Shown: positions 29,146 through 41,239, numbered from the stretch's first letter. The stretch: 64,000 nt of DNA from Syntrophomonas palmitatica JCM 14374 (GCF_001311885.1 NZ_BBCE01000001.1:124001-188000); one strand, 5' to 3'. Notes: a model not told the origin generated them from the sequence alone. Made by a program: numbers and translations.

Positions 29146-30420
29146 CTACAGGGCCCGGCGGCCTATGTCGCGGCGGTAGTGCATCCCTTCAAAATTAATC
29201 TTCGCCACTTGATGATAAACATTTTCAACGGCTTCTCTGGTGTCAGCTCCCCGGCATACCACAGCCAGTACGCGCCCTCCATTAGTAAGAAGCTCTCCCT
29301 GCTTTAATGATGTCCCGGCGTGGAATATTACTGTGCCTTTATCAACCTTATCCAGACCTGTAATAACTTTGCCTTTAGCATATGAGCCCGGATAACCGCC
29401 GGAAGCCAGGACCACACCGACACATCCGCCATCTAATATTTCCAGTTTTGAATCCTGTAAACATCCCTCGGCAGCACACTCAAGTATGGGCAGGAGGTCG
29501 CCTCCGATCATGGGCATCAGCACCTGGGTTTCAGGATCGCCGAAGCGGGCATTGAATTCGAGCACCTTGGGCCCCTCTGTGGTTATCATAAGTCCGGCAT
29601 AAAGAACCCCCTGATAGGGATTTCCTTCCGCTGCCATAGCATCTACTATCGGACGGATAATTTCAGTTTCAATTCTAGTACGCAATTCTGGAGTAAATAA
29701 GGGCGGGTTGACATAGGCGCCCATACCGCCGGTATTGGGTCCTTCGTCATTATCAAATACCCGTTTGTGATCTTGAGCCGACATGAGGATTATATAGTGC
29801 TTTCCATCGCAAAGGGCAAATACGCTGAGTTCCTCACCCTGCAAACATTCCTCAACAACAATCCTGGCTCCGGCTTCTCCGAAAGTTCTGTCCCTCATCA
29901 TGTCATCAATGGCCTGCCGGGCTTCTTCCCAACCGGAAGCTACTACAACTCCTTTACCCGCTGCCAGACCATCAGCTTTCACTACTACCGGCAGACCCTG
30001 ATCAGTATATGTTCGGGCCGCTTTATAAGCCTTTTCGATATCCTCACATACCTCAAAAGCAGCGGTAGGGATTTTATACTTGGCTAATAATTGTTTGGCA
30101 AAGACCTTGCTGCCTTCCAACTGGGCAGCAGCGGCACAGGGGCCGAATATTTTCAGACCGGCTTTTTTAAAACGGTCTACAATGCCATCCATTAAGGGCG
30201 CCTCTGGTCCGACCACAGTCAGATCGATAGCCTGATCCGCAGCGAATTTCCGCAGTTTATCCAATTCATGCACTTCTATATTAACGCATTCAGCCAGTTG
30301 GGCTATGCCCGGATTTCCTGGTGCGGCATAAATTTTCTCCACTTCAGGGCTCTGGGCCAGCTTCCATACCAGGGCATGCTCCCTGCCCCCCTGACCAATT
30401 ACCAGCAGCTTCTTTCCCAT
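29146..30420 (-). CDS. purD: Phosphoribosylamine-glycine ligase (GAR synthetase)
   Basis: 424 aa from ATG 30420, with GGAGG 5 bases ahead; the upstream in-frame ATG at 30432 would place that site in the gene. ATP-grasp enzyme: KLLVIGQGGREHALVWKL, VVKADGLAAGKGVVVA, GPNTGGMGAY and LEFNARFGDPETQ. It joins glycine to phosphoribosylamine, the second step. It is the last gene of the purine operon, set apart from purH by 211 bases containing repeats. Confidence 0.96.
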   Translation of the reverse strand: MGKKLLVIGQGGREHALVWKLAQSPEVEKIYAAPGNPGIAQLAECVNIEVHELDKLRKFAADQAIDLTVVGPEAPLMDGIVDRFKKAGLKIFGPCAAAAQLEGSKVFAKQLLAKYKIPTAAFEVCEDIEKAYKAARTYTDQGLPVVVKADGLAAGKGVVVASGWEEARQAIDDMMRDRTFGEAGARIVVEECLQGEELSVFALCDGKHYIILMSAQDHKRVFDNDEGPNTGGMGAYVNPPLFTPELRTRIETEIIRPIVDAMAAEGNPYQGVLYAGLMITTEGPKVLEFNARFGDPETQVLMPMIGGDLLPILECAAEGCLQDSKLEILDGGCVGVVLASGGYPGSYAKGKVITGLDKVDKGTVIFHAGTSLKQGELLTNGGRVLAVVCRGADTREAVENVYHQVAKINFEGMHYRRDIGRRAL

Positions 30421-30444
30421 AACAACCTCCATGTTGTTTTAATA

Positions 30445-30480
30445 GCCACAGATGAACACAGCTTACCACAGATTATTTAA
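30445..30480. repeat. Dispersed CTGTG-type repeat between purD and purH
   Basis: GCCACAGATGAACACAGCTT followed by ACCACAGATTATTTAA (inverted orientation). A second partial copy, AATAAATCTGTGTTCAATCG, lies near 30602-30621 in the opposite orientation, so the gap is bounded by inverted copies. Confidence 0.65.
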
Positions 30481-30631
30481 GCCATGTATCGAATCGCATA
30501 TGTGACAAACAGAAAAAAATACTCTATATTCATTTACTATTTGTAATCGTTGACCGCAATCATAAACTAAAATAGTGGTATCAAGATATAACATAAAATC
30601 AGAATAAATCTGTGTTCAATCGTTCCCCTGA

Positions 30632-32152
30632 TCAATGTTTGAAATGGCGTTCGCCGGTGAATACCATAGCGATGCCGTGTCTGTTGCAGGCTTCAATGCT
30701 CTGTTCGTCTCGTATTGATCCTCCTGGCTGAATAATGGCTTTTATGCCAAATGATGCCGCCAGGTCTACGGTGTCACCAAAGGGGAAGAAAGCATCTGAC
30801 GCCAAGACTGCACCCTGGCATTTCTCGCCGCCTTGCTCCAAAGCGATGCGGGCAGATCCCACCCGGTTCATCTGTCCGGCGCCTACCCCCAGGGTAACCC
30901 CATCACGAGCTACCACAATAGCATTGGATTTGACATGCTTGACAATTTTCCAGGCAAATTCAAGATCTGGCAGAAGGTTTTTATCCAAACCGGTTGCGGT
31001 TACTACCTCAAGCTTTTTAAAGTCGACCTGACTGTAGTCTTTTTCCTGTACCACGAATCCGCCGCTGACAGTACGCAGCTGTATTTTCCCGCCTGATGAT
31101 TTTGGGTCCATTTGTAAAACCCGCAGGTTTTTCTTAGCGGTAAAACACTCCAGGGCCCTGGGTTCATAAGCTGGAGCTATAATTACTTCCATAAAAGGCT
31201 CGGCAGCTTTTTGAGCAGTGGCCAGATCGACTGTGCGGTTAAAGGCTATGATCCCTCCATAGGCTGATAATGAATCGGCCGCAAAAGCTTTGCTGAATGC
31301 TTCTTCCAGCTTATCATCTACGGCTGCCCCGCAGGGATTGGTATGTTTTATAATTACGCAGGCGGGACGGGAGAATTCCTGTACCAACTCCCAGGCGGCT
31401 TCCGTATCAATAATATTGTTGTAAGAGAGTTCTTTACCGTTTAGCAGCCGGGCATCAGCCAGTCCGCGCATACCCGTTAGGTTTCTGTAGAAGCAGGCTG
31501 CCTGGTGCGGGTTTTCACCATAACGCAATTCATAAACCTTTTCCCCGGCTAGAATGTAATTATCATTAAACTGGCTTTCGGTAAGACCGGCTAGATAGGT
31601 GCTGATCATGGCATCATAGGCAGCGGTATGAGTAAAGGCCTCAACAGCCAGTTTAAAACGCATCTCCTGGCTGACTTCACCCTTTTCCAACGATTCTAAA
31701 ACTTCCCCATAAAAATCAGGCTTAACCACCACAATCACATCACGGAAATTCTTAGCCGCTGATCTGACCATGGATGGTCCGCCGATATCAATATTTTCAA
31801 TGGCTTCTTCCAAGCTGACCCCTGGTTTGCTGATGGTTTCCCGAAAAGGATACAGATTTACGGCTACAATGTCTATCGGGTTTATATCGTGATAGCGCAG
31901 TTGGGCCAGGTGTTCCGGTATTCGCCGGGCCAGAATTCCGCCGTGAATTCCCGGATGCAGGGTCTTCACCCGCCCGTCCAGGATTTCAGGAAAGCCTGTG
32001 ATATCCGCAACTTTCATCACCTTTATGCCTGCTTCAGTCAAGGTCTTATAGGTCCCGCCCGTGGAAATAATCTCATAACCCAATCTTTCCAAACCACGCG
32101 CGAAATCCAGCAAACCATCCTTATTGGAAACACTTATAAGCGCTCTCTTCAC
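30632..32152 (-). CDS. purH: Bifunctional AICAR formyltransferase / IMP cyclohydrolase
   Basis: 506 aa; GTG start after GAGGAGGT. The N-terminal MGS-like IMP cyclohydrolase domain starts [16 protein letters not shown] and has STGGT; the C-terminal formyltransferase has [11 protein letters not shown] (catalytic KH) and [19 protein letters not shown]. It takes AICAR, made here and by HisF/HisH, to IMP with 10-formyl-THF. Confidence 0.97.
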   Translation of the reverse strand: MKRALISVSNKDGLLDFARGLERLGYEIISTGGTYKTLTEAGIKVMKVADITGFPEILDGRVKTLHPGIHGGILARRIPEHLAQLRYHDINPIDIVAVNLYPFRETISKPGVSLEEAIENIDIGGPSMVRSAAKNFRDVIVVVKPDFYGEVLESLEKGEVSQEMRFKLAVEAFTHTAAYDAMISTYLAGLTESQFNDNYILAGEKVYELRYGENPHQAACFYRNLTGMRGLADARLLNGKELSYNNIIDTEAAWELVQEFSRPACVIIKHTNPCGAAVDDKLEEAFSKAFAADSLSAYGGIIAFNRTVDLATAQKAAEPFMEVIIAPAYEPRALECFTAKKNLRVLQMDPKSSGGKIQLRTVSGGFVVQEKDYSQVDFKKLEVVTATGLDKNLLPDLEFAWKIVKHVKSNAIVVARDGVTLGVGAGQMNRVGSARIALEQGGEKCQGAVLASDAFFPFGDTVDLAASFGIKAIIQPGGSIRDEQSIEACNRHGIAMVFTGERHFKH

Positions 32153-32178
32153 GACCCAACCTCCTCAAGAGATTAATA

Positions 32179-32844
32179 TTAAACCACAGATGATTTTGTA
32201 ATTGTCTCTGTGGCGATTTGCTTAATAATTACCCGCCGTTGACTAAGATAGACACGACCCTGGGCAAATAGCTGCAAGGCCCGCCAGTAGATATTATGTT
32301 CCTGTTCCAATATTCTCTCGCTCAGGCTTTCTTCGTCATCGTCATCATAAACCGGCACCACCGCCTGCATAACAATCGGTCCGCTGTCCATCCCCTGGTC
32401 AACTATGTGTACTGTGCAGCCGCTGAATTTTACTCCATATTCCACAGCCTGACGCTGGGCATGCAGGCCGGTGAAAGAAGGCAGTAAAGCCGGGTGAATA
32501 TTAAGTATTCGGTTGGCATAGGCCTGTAAAAATATCGGTCCTACCAGGCGCATATATCCGGCCAGGGCTATGATATTTACCCTGGCTTCATGCAGTTTTT
32601 CCACCAGAAGTCTTTCATAATCTTCTCGTCCCGTAAAATCCTGAGGATTGACAAATAGAGTTTTAATACCGCGGTTGGCGGCCTTCTGCAAAACAGGAGC
32701 ACCATTTTTATCGCTTATCAATATTTTAATTTCTGCCTGCAGCTGGCCTTTATCTATGGCATCGCAAATGGCATCAAAATTGCTGCCGCGCCCTGATGCC
32801 AGAACTCCCAGCTGCAGCGGCCCGGGTTCCATAATTCTGATCAT
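32179..32844 (-). CDS. purN: Phosphoribosylglycinamide formyltransferase
   Basis: 221 aa. [15 protein letters not shown] binds phosphate, [10 protein letters not shown] and [10 protein letters not shown] carry the catalytic Asn and His, and [18 protein letters not shown] the Asp. It formylates GAR with 10-formyl-THF. Start overlaps purM by 4 bases. The last codons ([11 protein letters not shown]) are encoded by a copy of the dispersed CTGTG repeat, so the C-terminal tail is repeat-derived. Confidence 0.95.
   Translation of the reverse strand: MIRIMEPGPLQLGVLASGRGSNFDAICDAIDKGQLQAEIKILISDKNGAPVLQKAANRGIKTLFVNPQDFTGREDYERLLVEKLHEARVNIIALAGYMRLVGPIFLQAYANRILNIHPALLPSFTGLHAQRQAVEYGVKFSGCTVHIVDQGMDSGPIVMQAVVPVYDDDDEESLSERILEQEHNIYWRALQLFAQGRVYLSQRRVIIKQIATETITKSSVV
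32181..32213. repeat. Dispersed CTGTG-type repeat overlapping purN 3' end
   Basis: AAACCACAGATGATTTTGTA then ATTGTCTCTGTGG: inverted arms CCACAGA and TCTGTGG. It covers the last codons of purN, unlike the other copies, which are non-coding. Confidence 0.6.
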
Positions 32845-33875
32845 GATATGACTGCTCCTTTAATCCCTGACCGGACCTTGCCTATAATAATAGGCTTTTC
32901 TCCTTTATCATGCAAGCATTTTAATACGTCATCGCTTTGACTTGGTGAAGTAATGATGGCATACCCAATTCCCATATTGAAGGTACGATACATTTCATCC
33001 TTTGCAATATGTCCTAAACGCTGAATCAGTTGAAAAACCGGAGGTGCTTCCCAGCTTCCGGAATCAATCTGCGCCCCCAATCCGGCCGGCAAGACCCGGG
33101 GAAGATTTTCCGGCAGTCCTCCGCCGGTAATATGAGCCATAGCCCGGATTTCTACCTCGGGCAGCAAAGATAAAATAGTTTTAACATAAATCCTGGTCGG
33201 GGTCAGCAGTTCTTCACCTAAGCTCTTGCCAAGTTCACCAATGTTTTGCTCCATCTTCAAACCGGCTTTGTCAAGCAGGACTTTTCTGACCAGGGAGTAG
33301 CCGTTAGAATGTATACCTGAAGAAGGCAGCCCTATAATAAGATCGCCTTCTTTTACCGCCTGCCCGTCTAACAATTTGTCACGTTCCACAGCCCCCACCG
33401 CAAATCCGGCCAGGTCATACTCATCTTCTGCATAAAAACCAGGCATTTCAGCGGTTTCGCCACCGATTAAGCTGCAGCCCGCTTGTTCACATCCAATGCT
33501 TACCCCTTTTACCAGAGCTTCCACCATCTCTGGTTCCAGTTTTCCTAAAGCAATATAATCCAGAAAAAACAGCGGTTCAGCCCCATGGACCAGAATATCG
33601 TTCACACACATGGCGACCAAGTCTATCCCCACCGTGTCATGAACACCCATCATCTGTGCGATTTTAAGTTTCGTGCCTACTCCATCGGTGCCGGATATCA
33701 GAACAGGCTGCGTGTATTTGCTGGTATCCAGGGCAAAAAACCCGCCGAAAGAACCTATTCCCGCCAGGACTTCAGGCCGGTGGGTTCTTTGTACCCATTT
33801 TTTAATCATATCCACCGATTTATTGGCTTTATCAATATTAACCCCGGTATCTTTGTAGCTTATCGACTGTTCCAT
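32841..33875 (-). CDS. purM: Phosphoribosylformylglycinamidine cyclo-ligase (AIR synthetase)
   Basis: 344 aa, full length. [48 protein letters not shown] (glycine-rich ATP site), [11 protein letters not shown] and [12 protein letters not shown] are family hallmarks. It closes FGAM to AIR. It lies 3 bases after purF and overlaps purN. Confidence 0.97.
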   Translation of the reverse strand: MEQSISYKDTGVNIDKANKSVDMIKKWVQRTHRPEVLAGIGSFGGFFALDTSKYTQPVLISGTDGVGTKLKIAQMMGVHDTVGIDLVAMCVNDILVHGAEPLFFLDYIALGKLEPEMVEALVKGVSIGCEQAGCSLIGGETAEMPGFYAEDEYDLAGFAVGAVERDKLLDGQAVKEGDLIIGLPSSGIHSNGYSLVRKVLLDKAGLKMEQNIGELGKSLGEELLTPTRIYVKTILSLLPEVEIRAMAHITGGGLPENLPRVLPAGLGAQIDSGSWEAPPVFQLIQRLGHIAKDEMYRTFNMGIGYAIITSPSQSDDVLKCLHDKGEKPIIIGKVRSGIKGAVIS

Positions 33876-33878
33876 CCT

Positions 33879-35278
33879 CTACTCCTCCCGAGCTTCCAAA
33901 CCTATCGGGTATTCGCCGCAAAAACATGCGGAACAGAAAAAGGCAGTGTCATCCTTCATGGCCTTAATCATGCCTTCCATACTGAGATAATGCAGGCTGT
34001 CCGCTCCGATAAAACTCCGAATATCCTCGATGCTCTTGGTGCTGGCGATCAATTCTTCCCGCCGCGATGTGTCTATACCGTAATAACATGAATGTGCAGT
34101 CGGGGGTGAAGCTACTACCAAATGTACTTCTTTGGCTCCGGCCGCACGCATCATTTCTACAATCTGTTTACTGGTAGTTCCTCTGACAATCGAATCGTCA
34201 ACCATAATGATGCGTTTGTCCCGCACCACCCGTTCAATGGGATTTAATTTTAGGCGCACCCCAAGTTCCCGCATCTGCTGGGTGGGTTGAATAAAAGTAC
34301 GCCCCACGTAACGGTTTTTCATCAAGCCTTCCTCAAAGGGCAGGCCCGATTCCTCCGCGTATCCCAGGGCGGCACAGTTCCCGAATCAGGTATGGCTATT
34401 ACCATATCCGCATCAATATGGGACTCCCGAGCTAGTTGGCGTCCCATCTCCCGGCGAGCCTGGTAAACGTTTATGCCGTCAATGGTACTGTCGGGACGGG
34501 CAAAATAAATATATTCAAAAATGCAGTGCGCTGTTCGGGTAGTTTTTTTAACTTGCAGGGAACGCAGGCCGTTTTTATCGATTACTATAATTTCGCCTGG
34601 TTCTATATCTCGTATGAACCTTGCTCCTACCGTATCCAGGGCTGAAGACTCGGAAGCCAGAACGTAGCTGCCGTTCAAACTTCCCAGGCACAAAGGCCTC
34701 ATTCCCAGGGGATCGCGTACTCCCACCAGGCAGTCTTCGTTCATAATCAGTAAAGCATAGGCGCCTTTGATATCTATCATGCATTTGGCCAGGGCATCTT
34801 CCATGCTGTCCTGGGAATACCTGGCCAGGAGGTTGGCTATAACCTCGGTATCAGTAGTGGTTTGAAAAACCGATCCATAGGTGGCCAGACGTTTGCGCAG
34901 CCGAGCGGCGTTCATCAAGTCGCCGTTATGAACCAGGGCTACCATACCATTCAGGTAATGAAACACCAGGGGCTGAGCATTAACCAGGGAGCTGTCTCCG
35001 GTGGTGGAATAGCGCACATGACCGATGGCTATACTGCCTTTGAGATTGTCAATATGTTCACTGCGGACCACCTGAGTCACCAATCCCATGCCTTTGTGCA
35101 GCTGAATCTTTTCTCCATTGGATACGGCTATTCCAGCACTTTCCTGTCCACGATGTTGCAAGGCATATAAACCGTAGAAAACTGTGCGGGCCGCCTCAGT
35201 ATCATTCTCAGGTTGTTGCATGTAGATTCCGAAGACTCCGCATTCGTCATGGAATTTGTCATCTATTTCATAACACAA
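33879..35278 (-). CDS. purF: Amidophosphoribosyltransferase (one frameshift)
   Basis: An 11-12 residue propeptide precedes the catalytic Cys (DECGVFGIY), followed by the Ntn glutaminase ([13 protein letters not shown]) and the PRPP-binding [16 protein letters not shown]. Cysteines in [13 protein letters not shown] and [12 protein letters not shown] are the Fe-S ligands of the Bacillus-type enzyme. The frame breaks near 34373; one added G restores [19 protein letters not shown] and a 466-aa protein. It commits PRPP to purine synthesis, the step matched by the leader upstream of purE. Overlaps purL by 16 bases. Confidence 0.95.
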
Positions 35279-37462
35279 TCAATAGTCCCCTCCCATATGG
35301 CCGCCGCCTCTTCAACAGATAACTGCAACTGCTTATCCCCGTCTTTGCGGATAACCATATCGCGTCCTCCAACCTGTCCCAGTTCATGCACTTCTATATT
35401 AAAAGCCTGCGCCAGCTTCCAGACTTCAGGCAGACTTTGCGGCCGTACGCTCACAACTACACGGCCGGGAGCCTCAGAGAATAGTAGTCCCTCGAAACGC
35501 TGAGCCGCAGAGGCAAAATTTATCTCAAAACCAATCCGGCCTTGTATAGCGGATTCGGCCAGGCAAACCGCCATCCCGCCTTCGGATATGTCATGGCATG
35601 ATGAAAGCAGCCTTTCTTTATGCAAAGATTGCAGTAAAGCTATCAGGTTTTTTTCTTCAATCAAGTCTGGAAGGGGCACCGTCCCACCCTCCAAACCATG
35701 GCACGTAAACAGGTATTCGGAAGCCCCCAGATCATCGCTCATTTTTCCCAGCAGCAGGACTAAATCACCCTCTTTTTTAAAGGCTGTTTCATAACCCTGC
35801 TCAATGTTCTCCAGCAATCCTGCCATTCCCACCACCGGGGTAGGATAAATTGCCCCGGCGGCCGTCTCGTTATACAGACTTACATTACCGCTTACGACCG
35901 GGGTATCCAGAACCCTGGCAGCCTCTGCCATGCCTCTTATAGCGTTTTCCATCTGCCAGTAGATATGCGGTTTTTCAGGATTGCCAAAATTTAAGCAATT
36001 GGTCAGGGCCAGCGGTTTAGCTCCCACGCAGGCCAGGTTGCGCGCGGCCTCACATACCGCCAGCATGCCGCCCACATAGGGATCAAGATATACAAACCGG
36101 CTGTTGCAGTCTGTGGTCAGGGCAATGCCTTTTTGCGTGCCCTTTACCCTTAAAACGGCTGCATCTCCCGGCCGGGTACGGTTACGGTGTTAATCATTAC
36201 CTGGTGATCATACTGGGTATAAACCCATTTCTTACTGGCAATCACCGGTGAACCCAACAAACGCTTCAAGCTTTCCAGCGGATCAAGCTGGGGCAGATTG
36301 GTCAGGTCCATGGATTTCAATTCTTTATAATAAGGCGGTTCCTCACCCTGGCGGCGATACACGGGACAATCGTCAGTCAAAGCGGCTACCGGCACTTCAC
36401 CGACCAGGTTCTCGCCTTCATATACCCTGAACATGCCATCTCCGGTGACCCTGCCAATCACTGTGGCATCCAATCCCCATTTATCGAAAATCTCCTCAAT
36501 GCGCCGTTCGCATCCTGAACGCGGCACAATCAGCATCCTCTCCTGGGATTCGGATAGCATCACTTCGTAGGGAGTCATGCCCAATTCGCGCCGCGGCACC
36601 TTCAGCACATCCACTTCCACCCCGCGTCCTTTTTTAGCAGCACATTCAGCCATGGAACTGGTAAGCCCCGCAGCCCCCAGGTCCTGCATTCCCGCTACTA
36701 AATCTTCGGCAATCAGTTCCAGGCAGGCTTCAATCAAGAGCTTTTCCATAAACGGGTCGCCCACCTGTACGGAAGGCCGCTTATCCGCCGAAGCCTCGGA
36801 CAATTCCTCAGAAGCGAAAGTAGCCCCATGAATTCCGTCCCGGCCAGTTTTGGCTCCCACGATCATAATGGGGCTGTCTATATCGCTGGCTACTGCCAGA
36901 GCAATTTCATCCTGTTTTACCAGGCCTACACACATAGCGTTTACCAGGGGATTGCCCCGGTAACAGGGATGGAAATAAACCTCGCCGCCAACGGTAGGTA
37001 TGCCCAGGCAGTTGCCGTAACCAGCTATGCCCGCTACTACCCCGGCGAAAAGCTCGCGGACCCTTTCATCATCAAGCTCGCCAAACCGCAGCGAATTCAG
37101 GCTGGCGATAGGGCGTGCGCCCATGGTAAAAATATCGCGTACAATGCCTCCCACCCCGGTGGCCGCACCCTGGTAAGCTCTATCGCCGAAGGATGATTAT
37201 GGCTTTCTATCTTAAATACCAGAGCCTGGCCGTCGCCGATGTCTACCACACCGGCATTTTCCCCCGGGCCCTGTATAACCTGCGGTCCTTCAGTGGGAAA
37301 ATATTTTAACAGAGGCCGGGAATTCTTGTATCCGCAATGTTCCGACCACATAACCGAGAACATGCCCAGTTCCAGATAATTAGGTAATCGCCCCATTATC
37401 TTCTGCACCTGTTCATATTCCTGGTCATTCAGACCCATTTCCCGATATGTCAGTTCTTTCAC
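35263..37462 (-). CDS. purL: Phosphoribosylformylglycinamidine synthase, large subunit PurL (two frameshifts)
   Basis: The small (Bacillus) form, about 733 aa once two bases are restored. N-terminal: [20 protein letters not shown] and [15 protein letters not shown]. Break one, near 37177: adding C gives [22 protein letters not shown]. Break two, near 36174-36182: the frame continues as [15 protein letters not shown] and on to [12 protein letters not shown]. Middle and C-terminal AIRS-like domains are intact ([29 protein letters not shown]). It makes FGAM using ammonia from PurQ via PurS. GTG start shares a base with the purQ stop. Confidence 0.95.
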
Positions 37463-38163
37463 TATCTTCCCGCCTCCTTAAGCCAGTCAATCATGGAAGC
37501 AAATATGTTATATCCATCGGCACTGCCCAGCAAAGGTTCGGAACATCTTTCCGGATGGGGCATCATCCCCAGCACATTGCCTTCTTTATTGATAATCCCA
37601 GCAATATCCGCCAGGGAACCGTTGGGATTGTATTCTTCGCCATCTTCCCCCTGAGAACCGCAATAAGTGAAGAGAATCCGTTCTTCTTTTTGCATTTCTT
37701 CCAGGGTGGCGGAATCGCAAAAGTAGTTGCCTTCTCCATGGGCTATGGGTATCTGTATAACCTGATCCTTCTGCAGTTTATTGGTAAAAGGGGTACCGCT
37801 CTGCCTAACTTTAAGGTGGACCGGTTTGCAAATGAATTTAAGGCTCTTGTTTCTGAGCATAGCCCCGGGCAGCAAACCTGCTTCCAAGAGTATCTGAAAC
37901 CCATTGCATATTCCGATCACCAGGCCCCCCGAACGGGCAAACTCAATTACGGCAGGCATGATGGGTGAAAACCGGGCGATAGCGCCGGTGCGCAGGTAAT
38001 CGCCATAAGAAAATCCTCCCGGCAGTATCAAGGCGTCAAACCCGTTGATTTTGCTCTGCCGGTGCCATATATATTCAGTGTCAATTCCCATTACATTCTG
38101 CATTACGTGGTGGCAGTCAGCATCACAGTTGGAACCGGGAAATACAACTACTCCAAACTTCAT
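37462..38163 (-). CDS. purQ: FGAM synthase, glutaminase subunit
   Basis: 233 aa from ATG 38163, which has GGAGGG 8 bases ahead and begins [16 protein letters not shown] as in the family; the longer frame runs into purS. Triad: Cys in [11 protein letters not shown], His and Glu in [24 protein letters not shown] is also diagnostic. It provides ammonia to PurL. One base separates it from purS. Confidence 0.96.
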   Translation of the reverse strand: MKFGVVVFPGSNCDADCHHVMQNVMGIDTEYIWHRQSKINGFDALILPGGFSYGDYLRTGAIARFSPIMPAVIEFARSGGLVIGICNGFQILLEAGLLPGAMLRNKSLKFICKPVHLKVRQSGTPFTNKLQKDQVIQIPIAHGEGNYFCDSATLEEMQKEERILFTYCGSQGEDGEEYNPNGSLADIAGIINKEGNVLGMMPHPERCSEPLLGSADGYNIFASMIDWLKEAGR

Positions 38164-38164
38164 G

Positions 38165-38413
38165 CTATATACCCTCCACAATTTCCACCCGGAAGTTCTC
38201 AATAACAGGGTTGGCCAGGAGTTTATCACTCATTTCGGCCAATTCCTGTTTAGCCTTGTCCATATCATCCGCCTGCAGGTTTAATTCGATAAACTTGCCC
38301 ATGCGAACTTCATCGACATTATTATAACCCAGCACGTGCAGGGATTTTTTCACTGCTTCTCCCTGGGGATCAAGCACTCCAGGCTTCAATGTAACATAAA
38401 CAATGGCCTTCAA
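38165..38413 (-). CDS. purS: FGAM synthase subunit PurS
   Basis: 82 aa. [20 protein letters not shown] and the [16 protein letters not shown] stretch are the family pattern. This small dimeric subunit bridges PurQ and PurL in Gram-positive bacteria and archaea. Located directly before purQ; 134 bases without genes separate it from purC. Confidence 0.95.
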   Translation of the reverse strand: MKAIVYVTLKPGVLDPQGEAVKKSLHVLGYNNVDEVRMGKFIELNLQADDMDKAKQELAEMSDKLLANPVIENFRVEIVEGI

Positions 38414-38547
38414 TATCCCAACCTCCTTAAAATAGACACTGAATTTTTATGACCTTCGCAGATATATCGTTTTAAAAAAGTTAAAAATCAAAACCTAATA
38501 TCAAAGTCAGCGAAATTCATATTTTTTTGCGGATTCTGCGTCAATTA

Positions 38548-39261
38548 TTATCCCAGTGCTCCTTCGATGCGGCGCACGACTTCCTGGTAGGCTTCCTCTT
38601 CTTTGCCCAGGTCGCGGCGGAAACGGTCCTTATCCAGTTTTTCCATACTGACCTTGTCCCACAGGCGGCAGCTGTCAGGTGAAATCTCATCACCTAACAG
38701 AACCTCATTTCCAGCCACGCCGAATTCTATTTTAAAATCCACCAGTATTATCCCAATACTATCGAACAATTCCTTAAGGACTTCGTTGACCTGCAGTCCC
38801 TTGGCAATCATCTGCTCTAGCTCATCTCTGGTAGCCCAGCCCATTTCCTGGGCATGATATTCATTAATCATAGGATCGTGCAGATCATCATTTTTATAGT
38901 AAAGTTCTACGATAGGGGATGAAAATGGTTCTCCTTCTTCACGCCCCAAGCGTTTGGCCAGGCTGCCGGCCATAACATTGCGCACCACAACTTCCACCGG
39001 CACCATTCTCATTTTTCTGACCAGTACATTGCGATCATCTATCTGTTCTACCAGATGAGTAGCAATCCCCCTGCTCTCCAGCAATTTGAATAAAAGACAG
39101 GAAACACGGTTGTTTACGATGCCTTTGTTTTTAATAATGCCTTTTTTGGCGCCATCAAATGCCGTGGCCTCATCCTTATAGGTCATGATTACCAATCCCG
39201 GGTCTTTAGTGGCATAGATCTGTTTGGCTTTACCTTCATACAACATCTCGCCCCGTTCCAT
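38548..39261 (-). CDS. purC: SAICAR synthetase
   Basis: 237 aa. MLYEGKAKQIYATKDPGLVIM, YKDEATAFDGAKKG, GIATHLVEQID and LVDFKIEFGV, then GDEISPDSCRLWD are all conserved. Joins aspartate to CAIR. Sits between purB and purS; the gap to purB carries a dispersed repeat. Confidence 0.97.
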   Translation of the reverse strand: MERGEMLYEGKAKQIYATKDPGLVIMTYKDEATAFDGAKKGIIKNKGIVNNRVSCLLFKLLESRGIATHLVEQIDDRNVLVRKMRMVPVEVVVRNVMAGSLAKRLGREEGEPFSSPIVELYYKNDDLHDPMINEYHAQEMGWATRDELEQMIAKGLQVNEVLKELFDSIGIILVDFKIEFGVAGNEVLLGDEISPDSCRLWDKVSMEKLDKDRFRRDLGKEEEAYQEVVRRIEGALG

Positions 39262-39283
39262 ACTCTCACTCCTTTTTTTAATT

Positions 39284-39322
39284 AACCGCAGATTGACACA
39301 GAGTATACATTGGTCTGTGGTG
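39284..39322. repeat. Dispersed CTGTG-type repeat between purC and purB
   Basis: AACCGCAGATTGACACAGAG then TATACATTGGTCTGTGGTG: inverted arms, CCGCAGA against TCTGTGG. Confidence 0.6.
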
Positions 39323-39330
39323 AATTTACC

Positions 39331-40625
39331 CTACTCCAAGCCGCAGCGTTTGAAGATGTAGTCAACATTGGCGGTATAGATACCGGTATCAAAGGCCTCG
39401 TCCAGGTCTTCCCGACTCAGGTGCTGCATAATTTCCTGATCCTGTTCCACCAACTGCCGGAAATTTGCGCCCTCGGCCCAGCTCTTCATGGCATTGCGCT
39501 GCACCAGGCGGTAGGCTTCTTCGCGCAGCAGGCCTTTTCCTACCAGCACCAGCATCAATTCCTGAGAAAATACCAGTCCTCCGGTTTTATTTATATTCTC
39601 TATCATTCTATCCTCATATATGAGTAATCCGGATACGATTCCTGTGAATTTCTCCAGCATATAATCAAGCAGTATGCAGCTGTCAGGAATTATCACTCTC
39701 TCCACCGATGAATGCGTGAGGTCGCGCTCATGCCACAGGGCTACATTTTCCATAGCTGCAAGGGCATTGCCTCTTACCACCCGGGACAGACCCGCTACCC
39801 GTTCACTCATCATGGGATTACGTTTGTGGGGCATGGCCGAGGAGCCTTTTTGACCCTGGCGGAAGGGTTCTTCGGCTTCGAGGATTTCTGTCCTTTGCAG
39901 GTTGCGGATTTCAGTAGCCATTTTCTCCAGGGAACTGGCAATAACTGCCAGAGTGGACATGAATTGCGCATGGCGGTCGCGCTGGATAATCTGGGTTGAT
40001 ACCGGACACGGTGTTAGACCCAGGCTTTCACATACATATTCTTCAACCCGGGGGTCAAGATGAGCAAAATTGCCCACTGCCCCGGAAATGGCTCCGCAGG
40101 CGATGACTGCGCGGGCCTGTTCAAGACGGGTAATATCGCGCTGTAATTCACTGTACCACAGGGCCATTTTTAACCCGAAGGTGCTGGGCTCCCCATGCAC
40201 CCCGTGGGTACGTCCTATATTCAAGGTATATTTGTATTTAATGGCCTTTTCTCCCACCACCTGGCGCAAGCGTTGTAATTTCTGCAGAATAATATCGGCA
40301 GCATCCCGCATTTGCATGGCCAGACCCGTATCGAGTATGTCCGATGATGTCATGCCAGGTGAATATATTTTGAGGATTCGCCTACGTATTCACCCACATT
40401 AGTCAGGAAAGCAATAACATCGTGATGCACCTCGGCCTCAATTTCCTGAATTCGCTCTACATCAAACCTGGCTTTGGCCTTTATTTCCTGCACTGCTGCA
40501 GCGGGTATTTTCCCCAGACTCGCCCAGGCCTCGCAGACGGCAATCTCAATTTTCAACCAGTTATTCAGCTTGCTCTCTTCTGACCATATAGCGCCCATTT
40601 CCGGTAATGTATAACGAGGTATCAT
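39331..40625 (-). CDS. purB: Adenylosuccinate lyase (one frameshift)
   Basis: Starts MIPRYTLPEMGAIWSEESK; VHHDVIAFL and, after the break, TSSDILDTGLAMQM, GRTHGVHGEPSTFGLK (catalytic His) and the signature GSSAMPHKRNP. The frame ends at KYIHLA near 40353; one added G gives KYIHLGMTSSD and a 431-aa protein, the normal length. It acts twice, on SAICAR and on adenylosuccinate. Frameshift in a single-copy-type essential gene argues for sequence error. Confidence 0.95.
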
Positions 40626-40683
40626 CGGTTATCCTCCCATAATCATGGTATTGTAAAACGTATTTCTTAAAAGCTGCTTAAAA

Positions 40684-41193
40684 TCATTTTTGCAAATAAC
40701 TGCTGGGACCGATTTCTTTAAGCCTTTGGTCTTTAGCCCTGACCTCACCTGCCATCTTATCACGGTACTCAATCAGCTTTTGCCGCAGTCCTTCATCGTT
40801 TATGGCCAATACTTCAACCGCTAATAGAGCAGCATTGGCTGCTCCATTGATGGCAACGGTAGCTACAGGAATACCCTTGGGCATCTGTACTATGGAATAG
40901 AGTGAGTCCACCCCAGACAGGGTACTGGTTTTGATAGGCACCCCAATTACCGGCAATACTGTATAGGCAGCTATTACACCCGGCAGATGGGCTGCTCCTC
41001 CGGCTCCGGCAATAATGATTTTGATTCCCCGGTCTGCAGCTCCCGAGGCATAATTGGCAGTCTCTGCCGGAAGGCGGTGGGCGGAACAAATTGTATATTC
41101 AAAATCCACTCCAAACTGTTCCAGAATATCCCCGGCCTCTTTCATAATCGCCAGGTCAGAATCACTGCCCATAATAATCCCCACTTGAAGCAT
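40684..41193 (-). CDS. purE: N5-carboxyaminoimidazole ribonucleotide mutase
   Basis: 169 aa. [30 protein letters not shown] (catalytic His) and [19 protein letters not shown] are class I hallmarks. Class I enzymes need PurK to make N5-CAIR; no purK is in this window. First gene of the purine operon, 130-odd bases downstream of the ykkC-type leader. Confidence 0.96.
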   Translation of the reverse strand: MLQVGIIMGSDSDLAIMKEAGDILEQFGVDFEYTICSAHRLPAETANYASGAADRGIKIIIAGAGGAAHLPGVIAAYTVLPVIGVPIKTSTLSGVDSLYSIVQMPKGIPVATVAINGAANAALLAVEVLAINDEGLRQKLIEYRDKMAGEVRAKDQRLKEIGPSSYLQK

Positions 41194-41239
41194 TCTTCAA
41201 TCCTCCCTTAATAAGACTTAACTATAATCAGGACGTTTA

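Noticed and set aside
35263-37462. Three separate purL pseudogenes
   Set aside because: Each break is one base and conserved sequence continues directly in the next frame; one intact gene with sequence errors is the simpler reading.
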